From Lepidostoma basale (taxonomy: Eukaryota; Arthropoda; Insecta; Trichoptera; Lepidostomatidae): a DNA stretch of 64,000 nt. Location of the stretch: contig JAHDVF020000992.1 in the NCBI GenBank assembly GCA_022606425.2, positions 434,001-498,000 on the forward strand. The letters run 5' to 3'. The translations under genes and the position numbers were made by a program. Of this stretch, positions 1 to 12,400 are shown piece by piece (position 1 is the stretch's first letter; each line of letters opens with the position of its first letter). The notes below the pieces were generated by a model that made no database searches, was not told the DNA's origin, and saw only the letters and a program-made list of their open reading frames with translations.

Positions 1-132
1 AACAAAAAGAGGATTAACAAGTATAATATAATCTGAAATGATTATTAAATAACTAGTGTTTAAAAAAAATTAATAATTAATTTTGGGATAATCAAATAAT
101 TTTACTGAAATCTATTGATGGAAATTCATTTT

Positions 133-617
133 AAATAATAATTAAATAAAACGATGTTTTTTAACTACTTCCACGTTTGTCTTTATTTCGACAGCGACTG
201 GTTTCGCCAGGCTCGCTGGCATCGACAGACTGGTGACACTATTGTAAATTTAGTCCTTTATATACATACAGATCAGGGGTGGTAGACATGATTCTATACA
301 AAAATAATTTTCAAATATTTGTATAAAATTTACTTAATTTAAATATTGGTATTACAGGTATTCAGTATCGAATATGAATTTTCTTGAATACCTGTAATAC
401 CAATATTTAAATTCAGTAAATTTTACATAAATATTTGAAGATTATTTTTGTATAGAATCATGTTTAACACCCCTGATCTGTATGTACATAAATGACTAAA
501 TTTACAATAGTGTCACCAGTCTGTCGATGCCAGCTAGCCTGGCGAAACCGGTCGCTGTCATAATAAAGACAAAAGTGGAAGTAGTTAAAAAACATCGTTT
601 TATTTTATCATTATTTA
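133..617. mobile_element. Foldback/MITE element with ~190-bp inverted arms
   Basis: The left arm (about 133-330) and right arm (about 400-617) are near-perfect inverted copies, from an AATAAAACGATGTTTTTTAA terminus through a CGACAG-TGGTTTCGCCAGGCTCGCTGGCATCGACAGACTGG-type core to an AT-rich spacer near 360. No coding capacity is visible. A second copy of the same family lies at 30290-30720. The length and structure fit a non-autonomous foldback DNA element, but I cannot assign a superfamily. Confidence 0.75.
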
Positions 618-2361
618 ATATACTTTGAAAATAAATAATTCCCCATACGAAAGAATAAGTAATTTGCTCATGTACGGCAATAAATATAAAAATTAATGAA
701 ATAGAAAATAATGTCATTACAAGTTAATAAACACAACTTTAAAGTTAACACTGTCCCGTTATTATTATCATTATGACGTCATCGTACATTTTAATTTGTT
801 AAATCATGTTTTTATAAATCTCCTTTACGTACCATACTTATAAATTATTATTAATACCTTTAAAAAAAATCATAAATTTGCGTATTCTGAATAAATACAT
901 TTATATTTTATTTAATAAAACGACATCTCTGGTACAAATTTATAATAATCCTACTGAACCATGGTTTATTAAATTTTACTTTTTTTAATAACGAGTGTAT
1001 TTTTATGAATGTCTGTATGCAATTAGTCAAGAGAAGTGAATGGATTTTTTTATATATTATATTATACTAAAGAATGTTAGTTTTTATTTTTGTAGCGCGT
1101 TCTTAATTTTCAAAACATTATATTCCTTATTAGGCATAGATAATCTAACAAAAAAATCCGCTTTGTTCAAACATTTTTTTATTCATATTTCGAATAGGAT
1201 TTTAACTTATATTGCATGATACTGTGTAATCAATTTACTATTTACTCGTGTTTTTATTCATAAATATAAAAATATTAACCATTTTCAAAAAAATATTTCT
1301 ATAAAAATTCTTTTGTTTTAATCAGTATTTTTTATTTATTGTTTTTCACAAAATATAAAAAGGTTATCAGGTTTTAATTATAATATTTTTTACATTTAAA
1401 ATAAATTATTTGTTATTAGTTTGGGACAATATTTTGTTTATGGTGGGTTAATTTATTATACATTTGTGGAATTTATTTGATTTGTTTTGTTAGACTTTTT
1501 ATATACATATATTCCATTACATAATATATTGTTTCGTTGTTGATGGACCTACTAACGACCCTGAAACCGGTCATACTAAAGAATCCAAGTTAAATTATTT
1601 TTTTTAAATGCTGTTTTGAATAAATGTGAGATTGTTTCGTGTGCAAAAGTTATATAAGAAATATGTTTGTTTATTTGTTTTCAGCATAACATAAATAATC
1701 ATAACTAAATTAAAGCTTTCAATATAATTTAAACAAGATAATTGAACCTAAAATTAAAATAATCAAAAAAATATAATATTTTGAATCTAATTAACATTAA
1801 CAAATAAATTTCAGTATCAAAAAAATAAACGCTAAACATTAACAGTTATATGCTATATGCTAGGCACAAAACAAAAACAGAAATAGAAATAAATAATGTA
1901 TTTAATGATTTTTTATTTATTATTAAGTTAAATATTTAAAAAATCGATTGAATATGAATTATTCAATTACCCATTAGTTATTTAAGTAAAACACCATTTC
2001 TTGTAAGTTACCATAATCGCTTTAATAAATTATATTTTTATAAAAATGTTTTTAAAATGAATACATTTTTGAGGTGCCATTGAATGATATTGTTAATTTA
2101 TTTATATTTGTTATTAAAAATTAACACTAAAATAAATTTAAAAGGAGATTTTCTTAAAATTATACCAATTTACGTATATATCAGAGTTTGTGCGTGCTTA
2201 AATAATTTTATTTTTACGTGGTTTTCATAACGTTTAATGTGTTACTTTATAATACTTTTTTGTGTAATATTATTAATAATTTTGTACTGTATTTTTATAC
2301 TTTTATATAATAAATAAATTGTTCATAATAATTTTGGCTATTCAATAAAAACTAACACATT
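618..2361. other. AT-rich intergenic DNA, no gene seen
   Basis: Very AT-rich sequence without a supportable reading frame. A short motif near 1540-1590 (ACCGGT inside GAAACCGGTCATACTAAAGAA) resembles sequence near 58060-58100 and is probably a repeat end. I see nothing else. Confidence 0.5.
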
Positions 2362-2612
2362 TTAATTAAAAATAAACATTTTATTTCTCTTTTTCTTTTT
2401 TATACACTTTGTTTATACAACAAATACATTTAAAATCTTTATTAAATCTGTGAAATCATCTAAACAATTTTATAATATTTTAAATATGCATCTTTATAAT
2501 ATATATATCACTGAAGAAGGACTGGTTGTTGGAAACTTGTCGATGTAATTTTATTTTTGTTGTATAAACAAAGCGTATAAAAAAATAAAAAGAGAAATAT
2601 ATTTTTTAATTA
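2362..2612. repeat. Inverted-repeat element (MITE-like), ~250 bp
   Basis: The left arm from about 2370 (TTTATTTCTCTTTTTCTTTTTTATAC-type, then ACTTTGTTTATACAACAAA) is mirrored at about 2555-2610 (TTGTATAAACAAAGCGTATA and an A-rich end). A GAAGAAGGACTGGTTGTTGG core separates them. There is no coding potential. From 2613 to 3029 I see only AT-rich DNA. Confidence 0.6.
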
Positions 2613-3029
2613 TTTCTTCAATAATAGTGTAAAACTACATACTTAATATTCAATTATTTTTAATATTAGTTTTTTTATTATGTCACTTCCATAAAATATT
2701 ATGTTATATAACTTCTAGAAAACATCTATTCCTAGAAGTTTCAGATTATTTTTGAGTGACATATCCACAACACTAGGGTTTTGTAAATTTAAAGTTTGTG
2801 TTTGATAATGTCCCCATAAGGCGATACTATCACATACCAAAAAAAATTAAACTTTTTTAAAAGCACATAATTTTAGTCTAAAAATATTCATGACCGAAGC
2901 TTTTTTGTTTATTAACTTATAACTCATAAACTTTATTAAATAAATTTAGTCTGTTAAATTTTTAAAAAATACATAGGAACAAGTACACATAAAGGTTCGA
3001 AAAATCATGAAAAAAATTTTTTAACAGTT

Positions 3030-3108
3030 GAAAATTTATTCTAACACCTGATGATGTCAACATAGGTTGACGAAACAGCTGTCGCGAAAAATAAAATATA
3101 TATGTATA
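3030..3108. repeat. Fragment of the GACATCATCAGGTG MITE family
   Basis: The core ACCTGATGATGTCAACATAGG followed by GACGAAACAGCTGTCGCGAAAA recurs at 13100-13160, 13450-13490 and 25240-25410. Here only one arm remains. It is cut by the TIR transposon that starts at 3109 and followed, beyond that insertion, by the LINE tail at 5099. Confidence 0.6.
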
Positions 3109-5092
3109 TTAGGGTGTCCCTTATTTTTCAAAGTTTTAATTTTACAATGCATAGGCTATTGTTTTATTCATTTGGGCCTAAAACATCCAAAACCAATTTT
3201 TTTCCTTATTCGGAACAGTGAAACCCGTGCCGACTTGCGCCCAAAGATGTCCCATACAAATATCGTCACAGGAGCGGCGCGTTGTCGTTGTTATTATCAT
3301 TTAGTTTCGGCTTGTCGGAATAACCACGGATTGTTTTATATTTTGAAGATGTCAGTGGAACTAAGAAGCAATTAAAAAAGTATTTTTCTTTGTTGGTGAA
3401 GTAAATCACCAAATAACAGGTGTAAACCACTATCTAATCGTCAAGTTCTCGCAGTTCTATTTTTCAACATACGTGAAGTTAATTTGACTGTTAATGAAAG
3501 CTCAAATCTTTGCATTCTGGAGTCCAATACATTCTGAAAAAATGCTAAAATACCTACCAGAGCTGTTCGTTATTATGTTAAGAAGTTATTGGATCTTTAT
3601 CAGGTCTGAAAGGAACTGCAAAAAATAGCAAGAAGATTCAGGACTTACAAAGGCGCCGCGAAGAGAACTTTCAACTTGAATTAGATAATTTATTCGATAC
3701 CGCACACACCGATGCTTTTGAATGTGCTGTGATACAACAGCATCATATACTGGATACTTGAACGGAGCTTGTGTGCAAAAACTAGAAAGAAATTTGTTAT
3801 TCTTTGCTGGCCGCCATCATATATAAGAACTGATGCTCAAAAGTGCGTTTGAATCGCAAAATCGATTGTACGAGATGATTATAGGGAACTCATTGAGCTT
3901 GCTATTGTTTTTCTGGGTGGAGGCAATGAAAATAAAATTAAAATAAGACCTGCTGGCCCAATGCATCAAGCACGATGGATGGCAAGAGCTATTTACTCCT
4001 TAAAAATACGTTTGCTGCAGTCCCAGTTTAAAATGTGCGCTAAGGACAAGCAAGCTTTTCGAGATGTTTGTTTATTTATTGTGGCAGTTTATGTGAAGCC
4101 TTGGCTTGAATGTAGTTTGGCGATAAAAGCTCCGAATCAAGATTTTTGTTTTTTAAAGACCTTAAAAGATTATAAAGAAGTTGACAATTTCCAAAGCGGC
4201 TTTAAACAAGTTCAGTCAACATTTGTGGTACTTGTCAGAGGAAATAGCCGTCCTTTTAATTTTTGATGACAACGTTGATGAACAGACCAAAGAAAACATC
4301 GTAGAAAACTTACAAAAAGAAAGTTTTGGTGATTCGGGAAAGAGATATGTTCCATCGAAGGAACAGATGTCTGGCTCTCTACCATAAATGGCACGTAAGT
4401 TGTGTTTAATCTGATATTTAATTGAGAACTTATTTGTTTTATTTATTGGTACTACAAGTATTTGTTACCTTGTTTTATGGAAATCTTTGAGTGATTTTGT
4501 TTCTGTAAAGAGTGAAGATTTATTTTCACAATTGAAACTTGATAGTAATTTCCTTCAAGAAATTGTATCTTCATAGAAAGAGAGCGCGGCGTTTGTGGAA
4601 GCTAAAAATAAGGTTACTAGCTTAAAGCAGTAAATGAAAGACAGCTGAAAGAGCTGTTAATCTTATGACAGACTTTCATGATTTGACTACCGCAGATGAA
4701 GAACATAAGCAGTTCATATAATGTTGTGTGCAAGAACATAGAAAAATTTACCCAGACTGTAAAAAAAGAGACTTTGAAGAGGAAATATCCAAGTAAATAA
4801 ATATAAATTTGGATCCTTTTTTATAATTACAAGAAGAACATTATATAAATATGTGTTTTCATCAATATTTATCTAACATAATGGTTTTAAGTGATCATCT
4901 ACAACTACATTTAAGAGACACTTAAATCACCTATTTTCTAAAACTTTGAGGGCAAGTCGGCACGGGTTAGAATTAACGTAGGAAGTTGAAATTCTGTATT
5001 TGGGTAACTAGTAGACCATTAAACACAATTAGGGGGTATGCGTTTCAATAATCCAAAAAAAAAATTTTTTGCCCATATCAGGGACACCCTAA
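3109..5092 (+). mobile_element. Degenerate TIR DNA transposon with 6-bp target duplication
   Basis: The termini are TTAGGGTGTCCC at 3109 and its exact inverse GGGACACCCTAA ending at 5092. TGTATA flanks both ends (3103-3108 and 5093-5098) as a 6-bp target-site duplication. Inside are broken plus-strand coding pieces: about 3600-3740 (Lys/Arg-rich, then LELDNLFDTAH), 3961-4266 (begins MHQARWMARAIYSLKIRL) and 4181-4387 in another frame (SQHLWYLSEEIAVLLIFDDNVD). The frame switch near 4185-4200 and the stops show it is dead. This protein type is familiar to me from uncharacterised arthropod transposon-derived genes. The 6-bp duplication could fit IS3EU-like elements, but I am not sure of the superfamily. 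Confidence 0.75.
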
Positions 5093-5098
5093 TGTATA

Positions 5099-5101
5099 TA
5101 T

Positions 5102-5132
<31 letters not shown>

Positions 5133-7160
5133 GGGTAACATACAGCGATATCAATAACATATATATATAAAAGAAACATTCAGAATAATTAAAATAAGGC
5201 CAATTACATGCTACCACAGATTAAAAATAATAGTTAACAATCAACAAATGATAGTGAGAAACATTGAAGTTAAACTAAGACAAAATAAGGTATACATAAT
5301 ATTTAAGAGTTAAAATACTTATAGTACTGGAAATAAAAATTAAATGAAGATAAAATAAAATAAAAAGTAATATACAAGTATTATAATATCATGTTACATC
5401 GTGGTCACATCCGCGCCGAAATGTTGCTCCGATCACTTTTTTAAAATTTCGCTCGCTCAAATGAAAGACGTCAATGTCTCCAAAATGTTTGTTGTAGATA
5501 TCACAGATTCGATACAGTGCCGCGCTCAGAGCGTAATTTGTGCGATAAACAGGAAGGTGGAAAACTTGGTTCGCGGTGTGTCTCGTGCGAGACATGGGGG
5601 TATTGAGTGACAATTTGCTGAGAAGTTCAGAATTGTCAATTTTAAAATGAATTATTTTATGAAGTAACATCATATCATGAAGAGTACGTCTATTTTCAAG
5701 AGAGTCCAAGGAGTGAAAAATTAGGGCAGATTTGTAATCAGAGAATGACTTGCACATTTTAAAATTAATATGTTTAATAAACATTTTTTGTACTCTTTCA
5801 ATGCGTTGGATATGTGCCGCATAATAAGGAGACCAAACGGGAGATACATATTCAAGGCGTGAGCGAACCATGGTTGTAAATAATACTTTAAGGGCAGTGA
5901 TATTTTGGAAAGGTTTGCATGTGCGTAGTATAAATCCCAACGTTCTGAGAGATTTGTCCACCATGTCATCAATATGACTAACGAAAGTGAGTTTAGGGTC
6001 GATTGTGACTCCAAGATCTCTCACGCGGTCTGAATCGGATATTATGGAACCATTGATGGAGTACACATGTTTGTGAGGGTTCATTTTACGCGTCAGTGAA
6101 AGCTTATGACATTTGTTTGCATTTATGGATAATTTATTTAGTATACAGTAATGAGAGAGTCTGTCAAGATCTGACTGGAGTCGAAGGCAGTCAGAAGTGT
6201 CTGAAACCTTCAGAAAGACCTTCATATCATCAGCAAAAAGGAGATGCTTGGAGTGGAGAAAGCAGTTGCCAATGTCGTGTATATATAGGATGAAGAAAAG
6301 AGGTCCCAGATGGGAGCCCTGGGGAACCCTGGAAGGTATTCCCACGAAGTTTGATTTAAAGCCACCAGTCACCACTGCTTGCCTACGATTTTTTATATAG
6401 GAGTTTATCCATCTAAGGAGATCACCGTGAATTCCTAGTCCACTCAATTTAGCCAAAAGTACATTGTGGTTTACTCTATCGAAAGCTTTGGCATAGTCAG
6501 TATATATGACATCAGTCTGGAGTCCGCGGTGCATGTTCGATATAGCATAATCTGTAAATGGTATCAAATTTGATAGGACAGATTTATTACGGAGAAAACC
6601 ATGTTGTTGTTCGCTCAAAATACATTTAAGAGAAGGATATAGATTGTCATATATAATACGCTCGAAGATCTTACTTATGGTAGATAGTATGGAGATAGGG
6701 CGATAGTTTTCAATGTCGTTTTTGGATCCTGATTTGTGAACTGGAGTTATTAAGGCTTCTTTCCATTTATCTGGAAAGCAGCCTTCAGTCAGAGAACGAG
6801 TGAATATAATGGAAAGTGGTTCAGAGAGCGATTTAGCACAGTTGGACAGATATATTGGTGGTATTCCATCGCTTCCAGCACCTTTGTTGATATCAACGGC
6901 TGATAAGTATCTGGTGAGTGTAGGTCTGTCAGTGGGGCAGCCAGCGATAGTATTGATGATAGAGGACTCGCAGGGATTGGGGGTGACAGGGGTGGTTTCG
7001 TCAACAAACACGGATTGAAAGTAATTTGAAAATGCATTGCAGATATTATTACCACCGCATATTGAAATACTTCCACCAACACACATTGTCTTAGGAAGAG
7101 AATTATTATTCTTACGCTTACTTTTAACGTAATTCCAAAAGTATTTCGGATAGTTTTATA
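5099..7160 (-). mobile_element. Jockey-type LINE, 5'-truncated, intact reverse transcriptase frame
   Basis: A minus-strand frame of at least 565 residues (5389-7086, open further up to about 7158 as YPKYFWNYVKSKRK) encodes a non-LTR reverse transcriptase. From the N-terminal side one sees GSDGIPP, NYRPISILSTISKIFERI, EQQHGFLRNKS, DYAKAFDRVNH, VPQGSHLGPLFFILYI, the catalytic FADD box, and a C-terminal region with RSRLEYVSPVW. The 3' end is a (TAAA)n microsatellite on the minus strand (TTTA repeats at 5099-5136 on plus). The 5' end is cut before the endonuclease domain. The clean frame implies a fairly recent insertion. Confidence 0.9.
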
Positions 7161-7244
7161 AAAGTATTCGGAAGTTTATATATAAATACATAAACAGTGT
7201 TTATATAATTTAATACATAAACAATGTTTATATAATTTAACAGT

Positions 7245-7295
7245 TTATAATGTTGAAGTATCATAGTATTTCGACCAAAACAATAGACAATTTAA
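7245..7295. repeat. MITE terminus (CAGTTTATAATGTTGAAGTATC type)
   Basis: A block with ATAATGTTGAAGTATCATAG followed by TTTCGACCAAAACAAT recurs near 13020-13070 (inverted), 17890-17935 and 25450-25500. It is an isolated repeat end here. Confidence 0.5.
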
Positions 7296-7315
7296 TTAAT
7301 AATTTTAATTAAAAT

Positions 7316-7400
7316 GGTGGTGGTATAGGGCACGCCCCCCTCCTGATTGAGGGGACTTGGGTTAAAGCCTGAACACGACCCGATTCCATTTTTATAATAA
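7316..7400 (+). repeat. tRNA-like GC-rich block, possible SINE head
   Basis: GGTGGTATAGGGCACG could be an A-box and GGGTTAAAGCC a decayed B-box, within a GC-rich 80-bp island followed by AT-rich DNA. No second copy was seen in the window, so the SINE reading is weak. Confidence 0.25.
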
Positions 7401-7583
7401 CGAGCTATTTCAGCTCAGTTTGGAGATTGTATAACAAATTTATTATTTCTTTCCATGGTTCCAAACCATCTTAATTATCATTTAATTATTTTTGTTCATG
7501 ACACTTTCAACCGCACTGCATTCACTTCTCACATTTGCATTTGATACTATATCGTATATAGAATTTCACACATTCGTCTAAGA

Positions 7584-9032
7584 CATAGGTTCCCAAAGTT
7601 CCCTTCCCTAGAGGGAGCTGAGGGGGTAATTCTGGCCCTGGAAGATAAGGGGACCCCTGTGAAGCAAAAAGGGGGCTATTAGGTGTTAAAATGTATAACC
7701 CTATAAAAAAATTAAATCCGTTATTACACGATGCGCGTACGTACCTACATATATAATTTGTGACATACAAATCACCTTAAAAATAAATATCATCTATGAT
7801 TTTGTGATGTTTAAAATAATCATATACGTACACATGTATTAGTTTAACGTTTTCTCCGATAATATTCACTAAGGTAATACCTTAATAATGTATTTTTTTT
7901 ATTGTTTCATTTCCAAAAAACCTTTCTGAAATTAAAAGGAAGCTCTCGTAGTTGAATGTGTTTTTTTGATGATTTCACACCAGGTTCTTTGTTGACAATA
8001 CAACAGGTTCGTCCTTCTCATTTGGGTTATTTAATAAATATTAATTTCTCAACAATTTACGTATCGGCGTGTCTTATTTATAACACTATAAGTAAGTATA
8101 TAAAAAAATAAGTTCACTAAATTGTTCTGTTTTGTTTGATTGAAAAAAGTTTGATTGAAAAGGTTACGAATGGAAACGTGAGTTTTCTAGAAGTTTTATT
8201 ATATTTTATGGGAATGACATGTTTCGCCATTCTAAGGCATTACATGTAATCAAATGTGACGAAATTTTAGCTCGTTGCTGTTTATATACACTAGTAAATG
8301 GAGCAGAATATGGTAATTAACAAAAATTGATGTTACTTCATACATTTTTAACAAATAATTATTTGGGTAGGTCCAAAAATATTAGAAAATGTTTCTTGGT
8401 ACTCGTTAAGAAATTTTTTGCCAATGATTACACAGTTAGGGGATACTAAATGATATAAGTATCCCCGAACTATGTAATCATTATCATAAAAAAATTTAAC
8501 GAGTTCCAGAAACACTTTTTTATTTCTGGACCTATCCAAATAATTATTTGTTAAAAATATATAAAGTCACAACAATTTTCGTTAATCATATTTTGCCCCG
8601 TTTACTTGTATATATAAACAGCAACGAGCTGAAATTTCGTCACATTTTATAATGCCTTAGAATGGCGAAACATGTCATTCACATAAAATATAATAAAACT
8701 TCTAGAAAACTGGCGTTTTCATTCGTATTACACCCCACCCAACCCGCCCTCACTAATAAACTAAACATTCCCCTCTTGCAAACCCAAATTAACAAAACCC
8801 ACCACGTCCCTAAGTAAATCAACCTCACCATTCCTAATTGTGGGGGAGTAAAAGCCATAGGGCTGACACTTTCGGCGAAACCATGACCAAAGACAAATTC
8901 GTATTACCTAATAATAATTAAATATAATAAGGAGGTTTAAGAAACAATAAATAAAAAAGGTAAATTTCCAGGGCCTTGTGTCATTTTGTGTCTGAAAGGG
9001 CGCCATGCGTCAAAAGAGTTTGGGAACCTATG
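7584..9032. mobile_element. hAT-type element with 8-bp target duplication
   Basis: The termini CATAGGTTCCCAAAG (7584) and TTTGGGAACCTATG (ending 9032) are inverted repeats. GTCTAAGA flanks both sides (7576-7583 and 9033-9040), an exact 8-bp duplication typical of the hAT superfamily. Subterminal GC-rich blocks (GGGGACCCC, GGGCGCC) stand out from the AT-rich background. No transposase frame survives. The inverted-repeat element at 8165-8730 sits inside. A related element lies at 54362-55284. Confidence 0.85.
8165..8730. mobile_element. Long inverted-repeat MITE nested in the hAT element
   Basis: The arms begin with CGAATG...AACGTGAGTTTTCTAGAAGTT and end with its mirror AACTTCTAGAAAACTGGCG...CATTCG. 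Inside the arms is GGAATGACATGTTTCGCCAT / ATGGCGAAACATGTCATTC, and the centre near 8440-8480 is itself palindromic (GGGGATAC / GTATCCCC). Shorter relatives lie at 23823-24165, 28030-28150 and, split, at 36484-37085. Confidence 0.8.
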
Positions 9033-9040
9033 GTCTAAGA

Positions 9041-9434
9041 GATTTCATTTCTACTGAATTTATTTTATGTTACATACCAAATAACAATATATGGTAAATG
9101 CATTATGAATTAGCACAGTGTTTCCATTTTTAGTGTATTTATTACTTGTAAATAACCGCAAAAGAGACTTGAGAGTGTGTATTTGATTCATTGAAGTATT
9201 ATTAAATACAGCGTGGAATTACCACGTCATAATACCGTTATCATTGAAACCCGATAACCTTATCTTTCCAATATACCTTATCAAACAATTATTCTTCGGG
9301 AAAAATGTCAAGACATTGTCGCCATTTTCGTAGATTGCATTAGAAGAGAAAATATTATTGTTAAAGTGAAACGAAATCGAAATCTTTGCAAAGTGTATTA
9401 ATTGGGGTACCGTGCATACTTGCACGAATTCAAA
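9041..9434 (+). promoter_or_regulatory. Upstream region of the membrane-protein gene
   Basis: This is the unique-looking stretch between the hAT element and the start codon at 9435. It should hold the 5' UTR and core promoter if exon 1 is the first exon. I see no unambiguous TATA box or initiator, so the transcription start is undetermined. Confidence 0.35.
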
Positions 9435-12400
9435 ATGTGGAATAAAACATTAATTCTTTCGTGTTTTTGTGTGCTAATTTTAGCGTCCGCGAGTCAGAAC
9501 GGTGAGCTATTTTTCTATCTATAAATATTATACGTATTGTGAAATAATAACATTCATTAAAATCAGCATACATTACTTATTAACGGAATAAAAAAAAATT
9601 AACGTAAGAATGTACATCGCCTTTAATGTTAAAAATCAATTTAATTTGTTGATAATATATAGTTTTTAATTACTGGGTTTCTTTAGCGATGAGATTAGTT
9701 ATCCTAAAAACAATAATGCTTGAATTGTGAAGTTTTCTTTTTGCGTTATATTGCATACAAATAATATTATGTATTGTAATTACAACAACGTATAAACAGA
9801 GTTGTTGTGAGCTATAAAAAAAAGTAAAAATTGTTTCGGTAGCCATTTTATAATAAATGAAAATCGTTGTACATATAATATAACAGTTTACCTCGTTTGT
9901 TATTATTGTTACCAAGTGTGTTAATATTGTTATAACATTGTTCTATAACTTCTTTATAATTATATACTTCTTTCATCTGTAATAAATGGGGTATTATAGC
10001 TGTTACTGTTTTAACCTCAAAATAACACATTAATATCACCCATAAAAATGTTTGTACTTGTTGTTATCTTGTTATAACAGGAAGTACTATACCAATTGTG
10101 ATAGATAATCTCGCTTTATACTTTTTGTTGTGATATTAATCAGTTTCTACATATTTTTAAGCAAACGTCACAAATCTTTTATTTTTAAAATAATTATTCA
10201 AATAATTAAAAATATAAACAGTTTAATCGAAACATTAAGTGAAAATAGATTTCAAATAGAGTAAAACCTCTATTTAACGAACTTCGGATATAACGGACAA
10301 AAAATCTTGTCAGATGTAAAAAAATTAAAACGTCTTGTTAATATTACATGCTTAAATTCAAGTGTCGCCGCATGTAAACAATTTTTAGCGGCCATGATAA
10401 ACACGTCATACTTCTAGCACTAGAATTTGAGACATAATGCCGAGGATGGAAGTGAAGAAACCAAAGAAGAAGAAACAATACTGCCAAAAATGAAGTTATC
10501 AGTGGTAAGATCACATCTCGACGATCTAATAACATTTATTGACTAATCGTCAGTTAAGGAATTTCAACTATATTATAAGTATTTTAGTAATTTTAGAGGG
10601 TTGATATAAAAAACAGCAAACTTCAAAAGTGCAAACAAACCTTAATTCCTTTTTGAAAGCAGGATTACCGAAACAAGCGCGTCGATATCAAACAGCAATG
10701 TTACTTCACTACGAGTGTCCAAAGACATTAAACAGACTTTTGTTTGTGTTTTGGATTGTTTATTTTTATGTAAATACAGTGTACATATTTTCAAAAAATA
10801 GTTTCTTGATTTATTTTAAACCTTTTTTTTATATAACGAACTTTCGGCTTTAACGGACACCCTTTCCCCCCAATTAGTCCGTTATATCGAGGTTTGAATT
10901 ATTGACATTATTTTTCTTATAAACTTAACACGTTAAAATCTTAGAATTCCACAATGTCGATTTTTTATGAATTATTACGCTGTTTTTCTACATTTGGATT
11001 TATTTTTGTGTACATGTTTTTAATGTTTACACCTTCATTATCGGGAGAACGATGTTTATGTTAATATCGTTCTCCTGAAGCTATAAAACATTCACAACAT
11101 GTCCACAAAAATAAATTCAAAAATTTATTTACTTACTTCAGTAGTTCCCAGTGGGGTTTTAATTTCGTAAAAAATCGTGATATTATATTAGGGGAGATGT
11201 AGGTAATGGGAGTCACTTAAGCGAGAATTGAAAAAAAAAAAACTATTAGTTAACTATTTATTGCTTAAGCCTTATTATAGACTTTAGTTATTAAACTATT
11301 AATTGAGATCACCTTTAATCACTTTGGCTTTTTACTTTTGGAACAATAATCATTTAAAAAAAAACAGGTTTGACCACCATTGCCCACATCTGTTGGCAAT
11401 GGTGGTCAGCATGTTGGCAATGGGGGTCAACACAAATCGTACACATAATTGCAAGCTGAGTCCCACCCAGTGCAATCTGAATGAGCCCAAAGTCCACATG
11501 AAGTGCATCGGAACCACATCTCATTATCTCGCCCGAATTCGCCGCATACAAGACATTGGTTGTCAGAATCTTCTGCATCATCGTTTTTGTCGTCCTGGTA
11601 CAAGTCATCAGTGTTCATATCTGACGCTGAAGTATTGTTCGATTCCTGCAGAATTTTCTTCTTTATCTATTTTTTTCGCGTACCTCTTCTGAAGACTCGA
11701 AAATGGGATGTTCATTGTTTTCGCGGCTTTTCTTATTGAATAACCTTGTTCATCGATGAGCTCCACGGCCTTTTTCAGGTTAGCTATAGACCAGGTAGCC
11801 TTATTTGTCTTTCTAGGACGAACGTTCGGTATCTACAAACCAAAAATAAGATTATTTTATCGAAGACAGGAAATGTTAACAATAAGGGTCACCTGACTCC
11901 GATTGCCTACATCGGTAAAATAGAGAAAAAACCTACCTTGACATAAAAGTAAAAGTGATGGTGGTAAAATGAGTTTGAAATCACGATCTAAAATGCTTTA
12001 GTCATTACATATCACAAGCGCAAAAATAAACACTCATTAGTTTGATCTTTACCTTCGGATTTGTCCACTCGAAAAATTAGATCAGAAGGGCCCGAAAACT
12101 TGTTACGTCTACCACTCTCTAGCACGTGATGCGAACTGAGTAAGCTGCCTACCGCGGATGTTACCGGCAAACAGCTAGCGTATGACGTCACTGAAACCGC
12201 CATCACGCATATTGTTTTCGAATTAAATATCTAATCAAAATATGGAAAGCAGAAGGTCGCCTATACCTTCCATATAGGCAGCATCGGTGACTGTTTTTTA
12301 CTATTGTTAAAATATGTTTCCTTTTTTATATGTTGCCTAGTATTTTTTTTTAATTATTACTTTTCTACACAGTTATTTATTTCGGCACAGACAAGTGTAT

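Noticed and set aside
5099..5136. TTTA tandem repeat as an independent microsatellite
   Set aside because: It is the 3' tail of the minus-strand Jockey-type LINE.
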